Source of the DNA: Spirogloea muscicola | Taxonomy: Eukaryota; Streptophyta; Zygnematophyceae; Spirogloeales; Spirogloeaceae | Direction: 5' to 3' | Assembly: GCA_009602725.1 (NCBI GenBank) | Contig: WELB01000060.1 | Coordinates: 184,070-230,456 of the forward strand | DNA: 46,387 nucleotides | Notes under the pieces: generated by a model | What the model saw: the letters and a program-made list of their open reading frames with translations, nothing else | Told to the model about the DNA's origin: nothing | Databases searched by the model: none | Translations under genes and position numbers: made by a program | Shown here: piece after piece, positions 10,233 to 21,275 of the stretch | Layout: each line of letters opens with the position of its first letter | Position numbering within the stretch: the first letter of the stretch is position 1

Positions 10233-11629
10233 TGCCGCCTGCCATCGTCAGCGCCGCCGCGGCGCAAGCGGCCGAGGACGGAGCCACTGGCGCTGCCGCC
10301 GGGCTGGACGGGGTTCGACCCGAGGCGGGCGCAGCCTCGCCGGTTTTTCAGAAGTATGTCGACCGCCTGGACGGCTACGTCTTCGACTACCCCGGGACCT
10401 GGGTGCAGGTGCGCCGCGCCGCCCATGATCTTGGCATACACGTAGGAGAATCATGTCAATAACCATATTTGTGCCAATATGTAGATGGACAGTACATGGG
10501 TATCGCAACAAGTAGAAGAAAAGCTTCAGGCTTTGCTTATACCTGAAGACAACTTATCAGATGACAAATAGGTAATGATTGCTTCCGGGACAGTGTGCGT
10601 AGCCAATATCAATAGTTCCTCGATAACATGTATGCAAAGTCCCATATCCTGTGACTGCTGTTACTGTGAGACCATCTTTGAGCCGTGTTCGTTTCGTAAG
10701 TAGAGGTTCCACCGTCTCGCCTGTACATAACCCAGTAGCTATACCGTATGTAACTGCTACTGATGTGAGACCGTCTGTAAGTTGTCCGGGTTGTGTAAGC
10801 AAAGCTCCGCCTCCTTTTACATAACCCAGTAACGATAACCGGCCTGCCAGGCGCCACAACCGGCAATGCAGCCTTATCCGCTGCCGCCTGTGCCTGCTGC
10901 GAGTCGCGCAGGTCAAGGGCGCCGGTGCGGACGTGTTCTTCCGGGACCCAGTGAACCTGGACGAGAACCTGCTGGTGAACATAAGCTCGCCATCGTCGTC
11001 GCGCTTCCGCGCCGTCTCGGACCTGGGCTCGCCCGCCGAGGCCGGCGAGCGCGTCCTTCGCCAGTACCTCAACGAGTTCATGTCCACGCGCCTCGGCGTG
11101 CGCCGCGAGAGCCAGCTCCTCGCCGCGCACTCCCGCACTGCGGATGACGGCCGCGACTACTACGAGATCGAGGTCAGTCGCCCAAGCTTGACTTGACCAG
11201 CCCGCACCACCCTCATGCCAGCATGTGGCGAGCACTGTTACGAGCTGTCCTGATGTCCCAGATCTTTGTCTGAAGTGAGAATTTACGTTTGAACTTAACC
11301 TGAACTTGTGAACTAAAACTTTGCCCACCTGACTCGACATTTGGTAAGATAGCTCTAACCTTGCGCCACTGGCCGCCTCCTGGCAGGTGAATGTTCGGTC
11401 GTTCGCCAACAACAACCAGCTGGCTGTGATGCCGGGCGACCGTGTTGCCGCGCTTGAGTGGGACCGATACTACCTCTCCGTGCTCGGCGTCGAGAATAGC
11501 CGGCTGTACGAGTTGCGGCTGCAAGCGCCGCAAGCAATCGCTGCGCGAGACGAGCCCAGCCTGCGCCGCATTGTCGAGTCCTTTCGCGTGCGCCGCCTGG
11601 CGCCAGCCGACGACAGGGCCGCCGCATGA
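10233..11629 (+). CDS. PPD1: PsbP domain-containing protein 1 (PPD1), 5' exon missing
   Basis: PPD1 is a thylakoid-lumen PsbP-fold protein needed for photosystem I assembly in plants. Exons are 10233-10408, 10912-11172 and 11387-11629, all phase 0, with the stop at 11627-11629. The sequence opens with an alanine-rich segment (IVSAAAAQAAEDG) that resembles a lumenal-targeting cleavage region. PsbP-fold landmarks follow: DGYVFDYPGTWVQ, GADVFFRDPVNLDENL, VRQY-like VLRQYLNEFMSTRLGV, DGRDYYEIEVNVRSFANNN, LEWDRYYLSVLGVENSRLY and the terminal VESFRV. The match to plant PPD1 is near-continuous. The chloroplast transit exon is absent because the single n at 10232 falls immediately upstream. The gene is transcribed away from the Q-rich minus-strand gene. 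Confidence 0.85.
10648..10838. repeat. Two-copy imperfect tandem repeat in PPD1 intron 1
   Basis: Two units of about 95 bp, 10648-10743 and 10746-10838. Shared landmarks are a TGTGAGACC-TCT block near the start and an identical CATAACCCAGTA near the end. The middle has diverged. The whole repeat lies inside the 503-nt intron between the first two visible PPD1 exons. Confidence 0.7.
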
Positions 11630-12437
11630 CGAGCTCGAGCTGCGCAACTCAGTGCAAGCTCAGAATTTAAAATGCATGTCTGAACTCTAAGCTTCAAAGC
11701 TTACCACCCGAGTTACACAGACGCAAGGTGATGGCTGCCCATCCAACAACTTTTGACAGCTTCAAGAGTATCTCTGTGGAGAGTACCTCTGACCTCTTGG
11801 CCTGTCTAGAATTTCAAGACCAAGGTTGAATCGTGAGACGAGTGTCGCCTTGATTGGTCATTGGCGACGGGAGAGCTTGCGCTTTAGCACAACATGGCTA
11901 AACTGGACTGATCGATCAATATTTTTGCACTTGGTAAGTTGAACGTGGCAGACGAGGGCCTTGCTTGTCTTCTTGAGCCACAGGGCAGCATGTTGCTTTA
12001 GAAGGGGAGATGCTGGCAAGTCCCAGAACGCCCTGAGAACGCCCTGTTAAGTTCGCTGTAATCAAGACTTAAGGGATTCACCATGTTGTGTGCGGCAACC
12101 ACCTTTTGAAGCACATTGCCCTGGACACTTGTCTTAGTGGCTTGCAGGAAAGTCATGCTACATGGCCAATGTTCTTGTAACTCTGCCTTGAAGGATCGAC
12201 TCACACAGGAGGATGCAGAGGCGCATGCAGACAGGCCGAGACCAGTCGCTGCTTCTGTCACGAATAAGCAGAGACAACCAGCTACTCGAAAATGGGCACT
12301 GGAGGATACGATACATGGGTGTGCACATTACATGATCAAAAAAGAGAAGGTGATCATGCTCCTTTTCAAGACCCTTTGGCGGAGTGTCATCATGTGTCTA
12401 GATCAGGATGTAGTATACAAAGGCGTCTAAGTTGTGC
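11630..12437. other. Convergent 3' intergenic region
   Basis: PPD1 ends at 11629 and the minus-strand NRAMP gene ends at 12438, so this holds both 3' untranslated regions. I see no further gene, RNA gene or clear repeat in it. Confidence 0.6.
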
Positions 12438-15400
12438 TCAGGGAAGCGGCTTGGCGTCAAAGGCATCTGCATCGAGTGCCTGCCCTCGCCGCTCTGCCCG
12501 CATGCTCTCCAGCGGCAAAGGCGTCAGCTTTGGCGACTTCTCCTGGTCCACATCGTAATCTGCCCTTGAGAGCAGGTCAATAGAGAGCATGTCCTCGCTG
12601 CACGAACATGCCAAAACAAAGTCAGGCCAAGGCGACTTGCTTGACCAACATAGGCAGACACAGCCGGTGGCTGACGGGGTTCCAGATTCTATTCTGGAAA
12701 TAGTTACTATGCTTGAGCACGCCTTCTCTCTGAGGAGACCGGTGATGGGTTTTTTGCGTCCAGGCACAGTGCCATCCCCTTCTCTACACTTGACTTGTTG
12801 AGTAAACATGCAGCGGATTTGGCAATGGCTGATGCAGGGTCAAAGGTGTAGGGTAGGCTGAAGATTACATCTAATTGCAAGATAAAGTAGCTGATGAAGT
12901 GGGATATTGTAATCACCTGTCTTGCATCTCAATGAACGTCATGGCCTGGTCGGGTCGCAGTGACAGGTACGCGACGGCAGCCAGGTAGACCAGGATGCCA
13001 AGAAAACCCGCCAAGCCTATGACAATAACTATAAGGATGTGCAAATTGGTCGATCTCAGGAACTTCACAAAGAGATCAACGAGGAAGTAGATGTTGATGC
13101 CGATGACAAATACCCCTATGCTCCAGATCGATATGTCCACCTGCAGACAGGCAGAAGGGGCTTGTGATTAAGTAGCAAAGCGAGACCTGCCATTCAGGAG
13201 GAGTTGAGCACTCTACGTTCTTCTGTGCTTGCTGCCGCAACATGAGCTTCCCATGTGTAAATTGAAAGATCGCATGACTGTGAAGAGCCAGATGTTGCAT
13301 ACTATCCATGCTGACATGATTCAAGTCCAGAAGCACGCCATAGATGATGCGCAAGGACAGGGTGGCATTCTCGCCAAGCAAGAGAGCAGGGTGAGGAAGC
13401 TGACCAGCTTGTGATTTGTGAACAGCCCAACCTTGACTGGGCTGCTCGTGAACTTCAGCAGCGGAATGAGCGCAAATGGGAGCTGAAATGCCAGCACAAT
13501 CTGCACAGAGGTCGAGGACCGGTAAGCACTATACAGTCATTGAAATCTAAGCTCACACCTGCCTGCTCTGGACTGGGGCAGGGCTCTCACTGAGGAGAAG
13601 ATGATGAGCTCGCCAGCCCCCGAGGAGCCACCAAGCAGGGCGACTGCAAGGCTGGGCACGATGGCCACGGAGCGCGTGAGCAGGTTGCGGACCCACGCCT
13701 CCATCTTGAGGTCCAGGAAGCCCTGCATCACGTACTGGCCTGCGTACGTTCCCGTCACAGTGCTGCTCTGCCCTGACGCAAGCAGCGCGATGCCAAACAG
13801 CTGCGGGCTCCACGAGCCGAGAGTGTGCTGCCAAGTTCATGGACAACCATCCCGAGCATTGTCAGGTTCACCTCTGCTCACAAATTCTTCTAGCCTTTCT
13901 GATCATCTGAAGCACAGTGATCACAAGCTTGATGACTTGACTGCTTGGTAGCCGAGATAAGTGCTAGAATTTTACTCCAAAACTAATAAGTATATATCAC
14001 AAGGAGAACGTCTTATATGCTTAGTTTAATTTACTAAATATTTAACTTGAAGAGGATCACCTGTAGTAGGAATGGGACTTCGTTGAGATTCAGATCGCCA
14101 CAGCGCTTCAGATCACTGGGAGACAGTGCGTCCGAGCTGCACACAGCGCCACTGACGCTGATGACTGCCACATTGATGGCAAAGGCAATCAGGAGCCCAA
14201 TGGAGACCTCCGCAAAGTTGTATCTGCAGCCATCCTGAAACCCAACAGATGCATAGCCTGAGCACCTGACAATCAAACAAAGCATGTCGCTCGGCCAGTG
14301 CTACATCCCATTTACAGCAGCTCAAGAGCAAGTGTCCATTCCAACATTCTCGTCACGCATTACCAAGCAGTCTTGCACAAGAAGATGAGTAGCGACGTAC
14401 TCGGATGCCCTTGCTGGTCCTGGGGACCTTGCGCGTCAGCACCAGAGCCGAGTGCAAGTACAAATTATGCCTGTGGCAAACGAGGTGTCAGGTGTCAGGG
14501 TGACTCCTGATTCATGCTTGCGATGCACGTGAACCTTGGACACCGGCAGCACAACACCAGGTGAGCTGCATTGCTAAACTGGCCACCTAGGAGCATGTTA
14601 TGTCCCTCTACCAAAGTACCTGGCCTTAAGATTTGCACAGTATGGCATACTCACGGCATGACGTTGGAGCCAACGAGGGAGATGGCGATGGCCGTTGCCC
14701 GGCTGCCGCTGAGCCTTGGCACAGTGAGGCCCTCGAGGAGCTCGCGCACATTCGGGTGGGCGAAGCCCATTTCAACGAAGAAGCAGAGAGCCATGACCAA
14801 CACAAGCAGAGCTATGAGCACCTCCAACTTGCGGACCTGCAATGTGAGGTGTGAAGAATCAGCTCTGCAAAGCCATTGCGAAAATGGGTGGTCATCTACC
14901 AGTGCAACTTGCTGCTGATGAGAGCTCGATTGCTTGAGTGGAAAAAGAGTGACCATAAGTAGATGTGGTTAGGTTAAGTCAACAACACAAGCATTAGCCA
15001 TTATTAAAGTCGAGAGGAGAGGAGTAGCTTCACCCCATACTGCTGCACGGCAAGGAGCAATAACGTGCTGGCGCCAGTCACCAGCACGCCAATCCAAACG
15101 GGCAGCCCAATGAGGATGTTGAAAGCAAAGGCCGTGCCTATGACTGGATGAGGCAAGCTTGCACTGTCAGGTGGCTGGGCACTCAACCTCAAAGCCCCAT
15201 CTAATGAGAAATGGACCACTCCATCTCTACGCTCTGATCTTTATATCTTAGACCTCTGACAGCACTGGACTCAGTGCAAACGAGAAGTGCAATGTGAGGT
15301 ACTGCTGACTAAAAGTCACCGATGAGCTGAACAACAGTGGATGGTAGAGACACTGTTTCAAGCTCGCAGTCACCTTCAGGGATGTCGCTAGCGACAATGG

Positions 15401-15788
15401 CGAGCTCCGCGATCAGCCAGAGACCGATACGAACATTGGTGGGGTATTCCTCGCGGCAGTGCTCCGCCAAATGCCGGCCTGCAAAATCAGCGTGTCCTTG
15501 ACTCATTAAGCTTGAAACTCAGGGTTTAGCATCCAGGGGCCCAGAAATTAGTATTATTTGTCATATGCTACTTCAACCGAAGCACCAAACTCGGTCCAGA
15601 GTGTCAAGCGGACTGGTTCCTCGCGTCAAAACTGGCAGTCATCAGCGACTCAAGATGTGGGAGAGGGCAAGCAGCGCAGGAAAGGCGAGTGGAGGCCACA
15701 GCGCCACACCTGTTATTACGCCGAGGTTGGCAGACAGGGCCTGTATGAAGAGCCCGGAGACTGATGCCACGAGCATCACCCACAGCAG
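12438..15788 (-). CDS. NRAMP divalent metal transporter, N-terminal exon(s) missing
   Basis: NRAMP proteins import Fe, Mn and related divalent metals by proton symport. Exons (descending): 15788-15710, 15478-15374, 15143-15034, 14836-14655, 14470-14401, 14234-14061, 13827-13591, 13500-13405, 13140-12917 and 12597-12438. All splice in frame with GT-AG borders. Plant NRAMP landmarks are [53 protein letters not shown] (the transport-motif helix with its Met), [40 protein letters not shown] and [16 protein letters not shown] polar acidic C-terminal tail ends ...DAFDAKPLP. The first transmembrane helix with the metal-binding DPGN motif is not found upstream on either side of 15788. The visible part begins at [12 protein letters not shown]. 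Either the 5' exon was lost in assembly or the gene is truncated. Confidence 0.85.
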
Positions 15789-15960
15789 CTGCAGCGCTCG
15801 TAAGAAAGCTACTGAGCACCTGGAGCGGAACCTGATAAAGCCTGCTTGGCCCATGGTGGTCCTTTGCCTCAACAGCAACCTTGAAAGCTCAACTCGTACA
15901 TGGAGCTTGGGGCTCTTGTGGTTTTGTCGCTTCCAAGAGTAAGAGGTGGCTCGGTAGCTG

Positions 15961-16942
15961 ATGCCGCATGCTACTACGGTGACGGGCTGGGCGCTGCTGT
16001 ACGTCCACGCCGGCTTCGATTGGCGGGAGAACCACCCAGGAACGCTGTTCCTGCGGCGGCTCTGGGAGGCGCTGCCCCCAGAGGGCCGCCGCTCGCTGGG
16101 CGCCTCATACGTTCTACACCCTGGCATCGGCCTACACATTGCCCTGTGGGCAGCTTGCGCAGGACTCAGCGACAGGTCTGTGGATATATATATTGAGATA
16201 CTTTCAAATCTGTTCTATGTGTAGAGGTGTTCTGGGTCTGTCTATCCTACTGTCTAGATATGAGAGCTGAGAAGATAAGTATGTACCTCCCTCCTACTGA
16301 CCCTCCCCTCCTCCCTTCCTCTCTCTCTCTCCTCCCTCTCACCCTCCCTCCACTCCCTCGTTCACCCTCTCTCTCTCCTCCCTCTCACCCTCCCTCCACT
16401 CCCTCCTTCACCTTCTCTTGCGCACTCAAATGTGCGTGCTCGTTCACACTTGCTTACTTCCTCCCTCGCCCTCCCATTTGTCCCCATCTCCATCTTGCTA
16501 ATGCCTAAGATCAAAGCCCCGACCCTCCACCTATTACCCCCTGCTTATTGCTCAGGCTCGCCCCCCAAGACCTGTTCGCCACTCCTCTCCACGTCCTCCC
16601 TCCTCCGGCCCCTCTGGTTTTCTCCTCCCTCGTAGCACATCTCTCCTCCCTCGATTCATCTCACAGTCCCCAGTTCCTGACGCCATTGCTAACTTCGAGC
16701 GCAGGCCATATCAGAAGGTCGAGTATGTGCACCGTGTGGAGTTCCTGTGGGAGCATATCGAGCCGGACCAGGTGGAGCTCCCGGAGCATGCACTGGAGCA
16801 TGACGGCGAGCTCGAGGGCCGGCCACTCATGGACTACATGTTCGAGGTCGACCCCGTGCTCGCCATGCAGCACCTCTCCTTCCCCTCAGACACAGCGGCT
16901 GCGCAGCTGCCGACGGCGGCGGCTCACGACTTCAGGACCTGA
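15961..16942 (+). CDS. Small CRAL-TRIO/BCH-type (divergent CRAL-TRIO) protein
   Basis: Two exons, 15961-16175 and 16705-16942, join in frame at SDR/PYQK and give about 150 residues from Met 15961. The sequence follows the divergent CRAL-TRIO (BCH) fold: WALLYVHAGFDW, LFLRRLWEALP, SLGASYVLHPGIGLHIALW, YQKVEYVHRVEFLWEHI, DQVELPEHALEHD. In plants and animals this domain often follows a macro domain or stands in Rho/GTPase-linked proteins, and binds lipids or small GTPases. No macro domain is visible upstream. The 5' end sits only 172 bp from the truncated NRAMP 5' border, so N-terminal exons may be missing. The 529-nt intron carries a long pyrimidine tract. Confidence 0.65.
16281..16660 (+). repeat. 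Long C/T-rich (homopyrimidine-like) tract with a tandem duplication
   Basis: The tract lies in the single intron of the BCH gene and is rich in CCCTCC and CTCTCT blocks. A unit of about 46 bp occurs twice in a row (about 16322-16366 and 16368-16411), differing by a base near CCCTCGTTCACC versus CCCTCCTTCACC. Such strand-asymmetric tracts can form triplex DNA and also act as very strong polypyrimidine splice signals. Confidence 0.7.
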
Positions 16943-17306
16943 CGCGGATGAATGTTTGGGGCCTAGAACACATTGCCACAGGGAGATGGCGGTTCTCGTC
17001 ATAAGCTTATTGCGTAGGAATCAATCAATCTCTGCAGGCCTGAATGGGATGAAGTAGGCCTTAATGGAAGGCCTTAATGTAGGCCTTAGTGAGCTAATGC
17101 CTAATGCCTTATCCTGTGGTAGATGCTCTGATGATTCTCCATCTCGCCGGCTCCGCAGTCTGGGTTAGGGTTAAGGGTTTTGGGTTAGGGGTTGAGGCCG
17201 CGGCGGCGTTGAGCTGAGGGCGCTCAGGGCTGCGGCGGCGGCGCCAGGCAGGCGGGCAGGGGAAGCTGCCGGCGCCCTGGCAGGCGGCGCAGGGCCGGCG
17301 GCCAGC
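16943..17306. other. Intergenic region up to the assembly gap
   Basis: 3' flank of the BCH gene. It contains short near-repeats of an AGGCCTTA-type word (about 17035-17105) and, at 17161-17197, a degenerate telomere-like block of GGGTTAGGG and GGGTTTT words. The final 80 bp are very GC-rich. The minus strand there shows one CxxCxGxG-like motif (CAACQGAGSFPC), too little to call a gene. Confidence 0.4.
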
Positions 17307-17765
17307 NNNNNNNNNNNNNNNNNNNNNNNNNNNNNNNNNNNNNNNNNNNNNNNNNNNNNNNNNNNNNNNNNNNNNNNNNNNNNNNNNNNNNNNNNNNNNN
17401 NNNNNNNNNNNNNNNNNNNNNNNNNNNNNNNNNNNNNNNNNNNNNNNNNNNNNNNNNNNNNNNNNNNNNNNNNNNNNNNNNNNNNNNNNNNNNNNNNNNN
17501 NNNNNNNNNNNNNNNNNNNNNNNNNNNNNNNNNNNNNNNNNNNNNNNNNNNNNNNNNNNNNNNNNNNNNNNNNNNNNNNNNNNNNNNNNNNNNNNNNNNN
17601 NNNNNNNNNNNNNNNNNNNNNNNNNNNNNNNNNNNNNNNNNNNNNNNNNNNNNNNNNNNNNNNNNNNNNNNNNNNNNNNNNNNNNNNNNNNNNNNNNNNN
17701 NNNNNNNNNNNNNNNNNNNNNNNNNNNNNNNNNNNNNNNNNNNNNNNNNNNNNNNNNNNNNNNNN
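17307..17765. other. Assembly gap (459 N)
   Basis: A run of N flanked on both sides by very GC-rich sequence. Anything placed across it by an open-frame scan is an artefact. Confidence 0.99.
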
Positions 17766-18174
17766 CGCAGGCCGGGGCCGCGGCCGCGACGCCCGCCGCA
17801 AGCCGCGCCGCGAGTCGCGGCGGCTCTGCCGCGGCGCCGAGAGTATGCTCACAGCACTCTAAACATATCTGGTAATGACATCATGGTTTTGTGTTAATGG
17901 GCTGGCAATTGTCACCGGGCCGTGATCAGGCCATCGCCGTTCCGTCACAGCAAGTAGACGTTACCAGACGGGTTTAGAGTTTACGGGCCTGTGCGCGGGC
18001 GAGGCCGGTGCGGGTAATGGAAATCGATCGTGCCCGTAATGGGCTGATATCGCCTTCAGGGTGGCGCTGAAAGCCACGCCACTACTGGCCCCCCGCCTCC
18101 GGCGGCGGCGGCGGCGGCGTTGATGGCGGCGGCGGCGGCGGCGGCGGCGTGAGGGGCCTCACGATGTGACGTCC

Positions 18175-20403
18175 ATGCCCCCCATCAAGCGCGTCATCGA
18201 GTGCACGGCTTACTGCAGGTGGGCAAGCCGTTGCTGCCGCCGCCGCCGCCGCCGCTGCTGCCGCCGTCGCCGCCGCTGCCGCCATGGCTGAGCTGAGCCG
18301 GCCTGCCTGCGCCCGCGCGCGCCGCGCCGCGTATTCCGCCGCCAGCTGCGGGTACTGCTGCAACTGGGAGTGGGGCCTGAAGCTCCCCGGCGCGTACTAC
18401 GTCGGCTTGTCGCCCTCCTGGGTCCCGCTCCGCATCCGCCGCAAGTCCCGCCGCCGCATCGAGACCGGCCTCCCGCTACTCGCACGGTCTTTGCCTTGCC
18501 TCCACCTCCCTCCTCCTCCCGCTACCTTCCTACAACAATATAAGTAGAAGTACATGAGTGAAATTGGTAGAATCATAAGTAGAATTAAGTAGAAGTAAGT
18601 ATAAGTAAACACGATGAAGAAATGGAAAAACATGGGTACGACGTTTGTGCTGACCCTTCAGTTCAGTTAGTAAGCCCATGGAGGCTAGAATGGGCAGAGG
18701 GAAAGCACCCGCCTTTTTCAGTGTCTACGTTACTCGTAAGCTGGGGGCAGGCTGCTCCGGTGGTGTCGTCGGCCATCGCAGCAGAGACCTACAAAGGGCC
18801 CAAATTCACCGACGCTGCCATTGTCTCGTGCTGGAGACTGGCTTCCGAACGTAGATCACATTATGTTGTGAACGTAGATCCACATTATGTTGTGATGCGT
18901 CCCGTGAGGTCGGCAGCAGCCGAGGTGGGCAGCAGCGTGACCTGCGCCAGCCGGCCGTGCTTGCAGGTACTGGACTGCGACCAGCCAGCTGGGTGAGGGC
19001 TACCGAGGCCTCACCGCCAATGGCCGGATGCCGGGCCAGGTGCGTGCATATGCTGCTGACTGCTGGCCGCAGAGTACGTCGCTGCAACTCACAAGACAGA
19101 TAGAAGCAACTTGAGCTCAACAGTAAGACGAGTTTGGCTCTGACATGAGTGTAGCGGTTTTTGACAATGCATTGAAGTACTTGTTACTGGCTACGATTCG
19201 CAGGCGAGGCCGCCCATTTTCTCGCGGCCGAGCCTGCAGCAGGCGGCCAAGATTCCAGGCCGCATCCTGCTCTTTCCATGGCGATTTCTCCCGCGGCATG
19301 GCACCATCGCCGCTGACACAGTGCACTACCCATTTGGCACTCGCATGTACATTCCAGGCTACGGCTGGGGCGAGGTAGAAGCTTGAGCCTTACCTCACTG
19401 CACCTAGCATACACTTGGCATTGAGAGGACTCTGTGTTTCTCTGGATGGGAGGTTGTCAATGTGTCATCTTCAAGTGCAATTGAGACTGACCCAGTCAGC
19501 GTCAAATAGAAGTTGTCACCACTTGAAACTGCAAATGATTGATTGAGGAATGAATTGGCCGCAAATTGGCATTGACTTGTATTGATATTGCTTGAAGATA
19601 TCTATTAGTTTGGCTTATGATGAATGTTCCACTTAAGAATCAGTACCTAGTAATTATGAGTGGTGCATAGTACTCATATGTGCACTAGTTTCGCTTATGA
19701 TGAATGTTCCACTTAAGAATCAGTACCTATTAATTATTGAGTGGTGCATAGTACTCATATGTGCACTGGTATTTCCTTACTTGGGACGCATCGTGTCGGG
19801 CCCCAGGTAGAGGACCGGGGCGGCGCTATCAAGGGCGCCTTTCGCATTGACCTGTACCACCACTCGCACCGCGATGCGCTTCAGTGGGGACGCCGCAAAG
19901 TGCAGGTCAGTACAATTCTCTTTTCCAAGCGCTCGTGGCATAATGAGGATACTCTGCTGATGCTGACCAAACCAAGCCTTCATACTATCCCAATTGTTAA
20001 GCAAAGAATATGTAGGGTCAGCTTGTCTTGGGCTTTATGCAGCTTGATCACAGAGCGCCATCAATGCTGAACTGAGTATCCTGACCTGTTCTTGGATTAG
20101 ACTACGTGTCCCTATGCCTGACATGCTGTAAGAAGGCCACAGTTGATACCTCCAAGACGGTCAGGGGTGCGTCAGACTAGACTGCTAGTCTGCACAACCT
20201 GGCTGATCATTTGCGGGCTTCAACATGCCGTGCTAGAAGAACGCGGCCAACTTGCTGTGCATGCTGCTCATGCTTATGCTCTGCACGCTTTGCAGGTTGT
20301 GGTAGTCCTGCCAGGGCAGAGCCCCTTGGACCTCATGCGCGCCCCGAAGCCAGTCAAAGCTGTCCTCAAAGCCTTCAGCTGGTTCCGCGGCCTCCTATTC
20401 TGA
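18175..20403 (+). CDS. 3D-domain (double-psi beta-barrel) protein
   Basis: Six exons, 18175-18218, 18346-18486, 18967-19039, 19204-19374, 19807-19905 and 20296-20403, all close in frame and give about 211 residues. The protein opens with a cysteine-rich segment (VIECTAYC, CGYCCNWEWG). It then has YWTATSQLGEGYRGLTANG and the core: TIAADT, then YPFGTRMYIPGYGWGEVEDRGGAIKG, then FRIDLYHHSHRDALQWGRRKV. The three aspartates that name the 3D family (in AADT, EDRGG and RIDLY) are all present. The fold is best known from bacterial peptidoglycan-remodelling proteins, where it is a lytic-transglycosylase-like barrel. Start Met 18175 is the only in-frame ATG near the TAYC segment, and no signal peptide is visible from it, so a 5' exon near the N gap is possible. 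Substrate here is unknown. Confidence 0.75.
18846..18893. repeat. Short two-copy direct repeat in 3D-gene intron 2
   Basis: The word GAACGTAGATC-ACATTATGTTGTG occurs twice back to back, the second copy with one extra base. It lies inside the 480-nt intron between 18486 and 18967. Confidence 0.7.
19607..19767. repeat. Near-perfect tandem duplication in 3D-gene intron 4
   Basis: Two units of 80 and 81 bp (19607-19686 and 19687-19767). They differ by only a few bases, so the duplication is recent. Each starts at AGTTT-GCTTATGATGAATG and ends at CATATGTGCACT. The array lies in the 432-nt intron between exons 4 and 5 of the 3D-domain gene. Confidence 0.9.
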
Positions 20404-21275
20404 GCATGCCCACGCTTGCGCTCGCCCAGCAAGGGGCCGTCTCTAGCTGCTCTGCACACATACCCATAGACCTCCTGTGCTTGCACGCGCTTCCAGAAGC
20501 CAATTTGGCTCTCCGCGCAACCATTCTTTATTGCTATTGCAACTAACATGCATGGACTATAGGCGGCCCGTTTGCCAGCTCGAGACCCTCCTGCCCTTCC
20601 TCACTCCATCATGATTGTCCTCCCTCTTCCTATTGTATAGTGGAGCTCCCTCCCCTAGCGCTGGCTCTTTGGCTTGTTCCCTCTCCTTCCAGTATCACCG
20701 AGTCGAAGGAGGGGGTCTATCTGGTTGAACTCGAGGAGAACTACTGAGAGCTGGCCCTTGCGCAGAGCATGCACTTTGAGCCTTCGTAAGCCCACAGTGT
20801 AAGTCATAAGCTGTGCCTGAGGAGAAAGGAAGCTTCTCTCATTCTGTACACCAAGCCGGCTTGTCTACACAGACGCAGGACTGCATCAACGATGCAGCCC
20901 AGATTGTTGAGCCTGGAAGCATGGACAGACAACTTCAAAGTACTCAACAAGCAAGCTGTCCCTCTGTGTCTTGCAGCAAATCTGCAACTTGATATCCTTC
21001 CACCAACATCGGTGCCTTGAGATGTAACGAGACGGCAGGGATCTGCAGTGACACAGCTCTGCCAGCATGGAGATTGCTGGTGCAAAAAGCATCCTGGAGC
21101 GCGACGGCTCCGGATGGACGGCCCCCCGGCCTTGGGGTTCTCAAGGTGTGAGCTGAAGTCCTGAGGTGTCACAGAGGGGTTGGGCTTTGCGTAACCCGCT
21201 GCATGGGAAGGCCGCCCGCAACTTGCCCTGGATCAATCATGCAGTCAGTGTCCAATGCATGCTCCAGCGGCTTCC
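20404..21275. other. Convergent 3' intergenic region
   Basis: This is the 3' flank shared by the 3D-domain gene (+) and the MESD-like gene (-). A C/T-rich stretch at about 20580-20695 ends in an AG followed by a short open frame stopping near 20747 (ITESKEGVYLVELEENY). It looks like a terminal exon but has no partner I could find. Nothing else is recognised. Confidence 0.5.

Noticed and set aside
17159-17200. True chromosome end or telomere
   Set aside because: The TTAGGG/TTTAGGG words are few and degenerate, and lie between genes with sequence continuing on both sides.
17228-17306. Minus-strand CxxCxGxG motif (CAACQGAGSFPC) suggesting a DnaJ-type zinc finger
   Set aside because: Only half of the motif is present before the frame turns basic and low-complexity, and the rest would lie in the N gap.
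20690-20747. Possible terminal exon (ITESKEGVYLVELEENY)
   Set aside because: It has a good acceptor and stop but no upstream exon in a matching phase. In phase with the 3D-domain gene it gives only a short unrelated tail.
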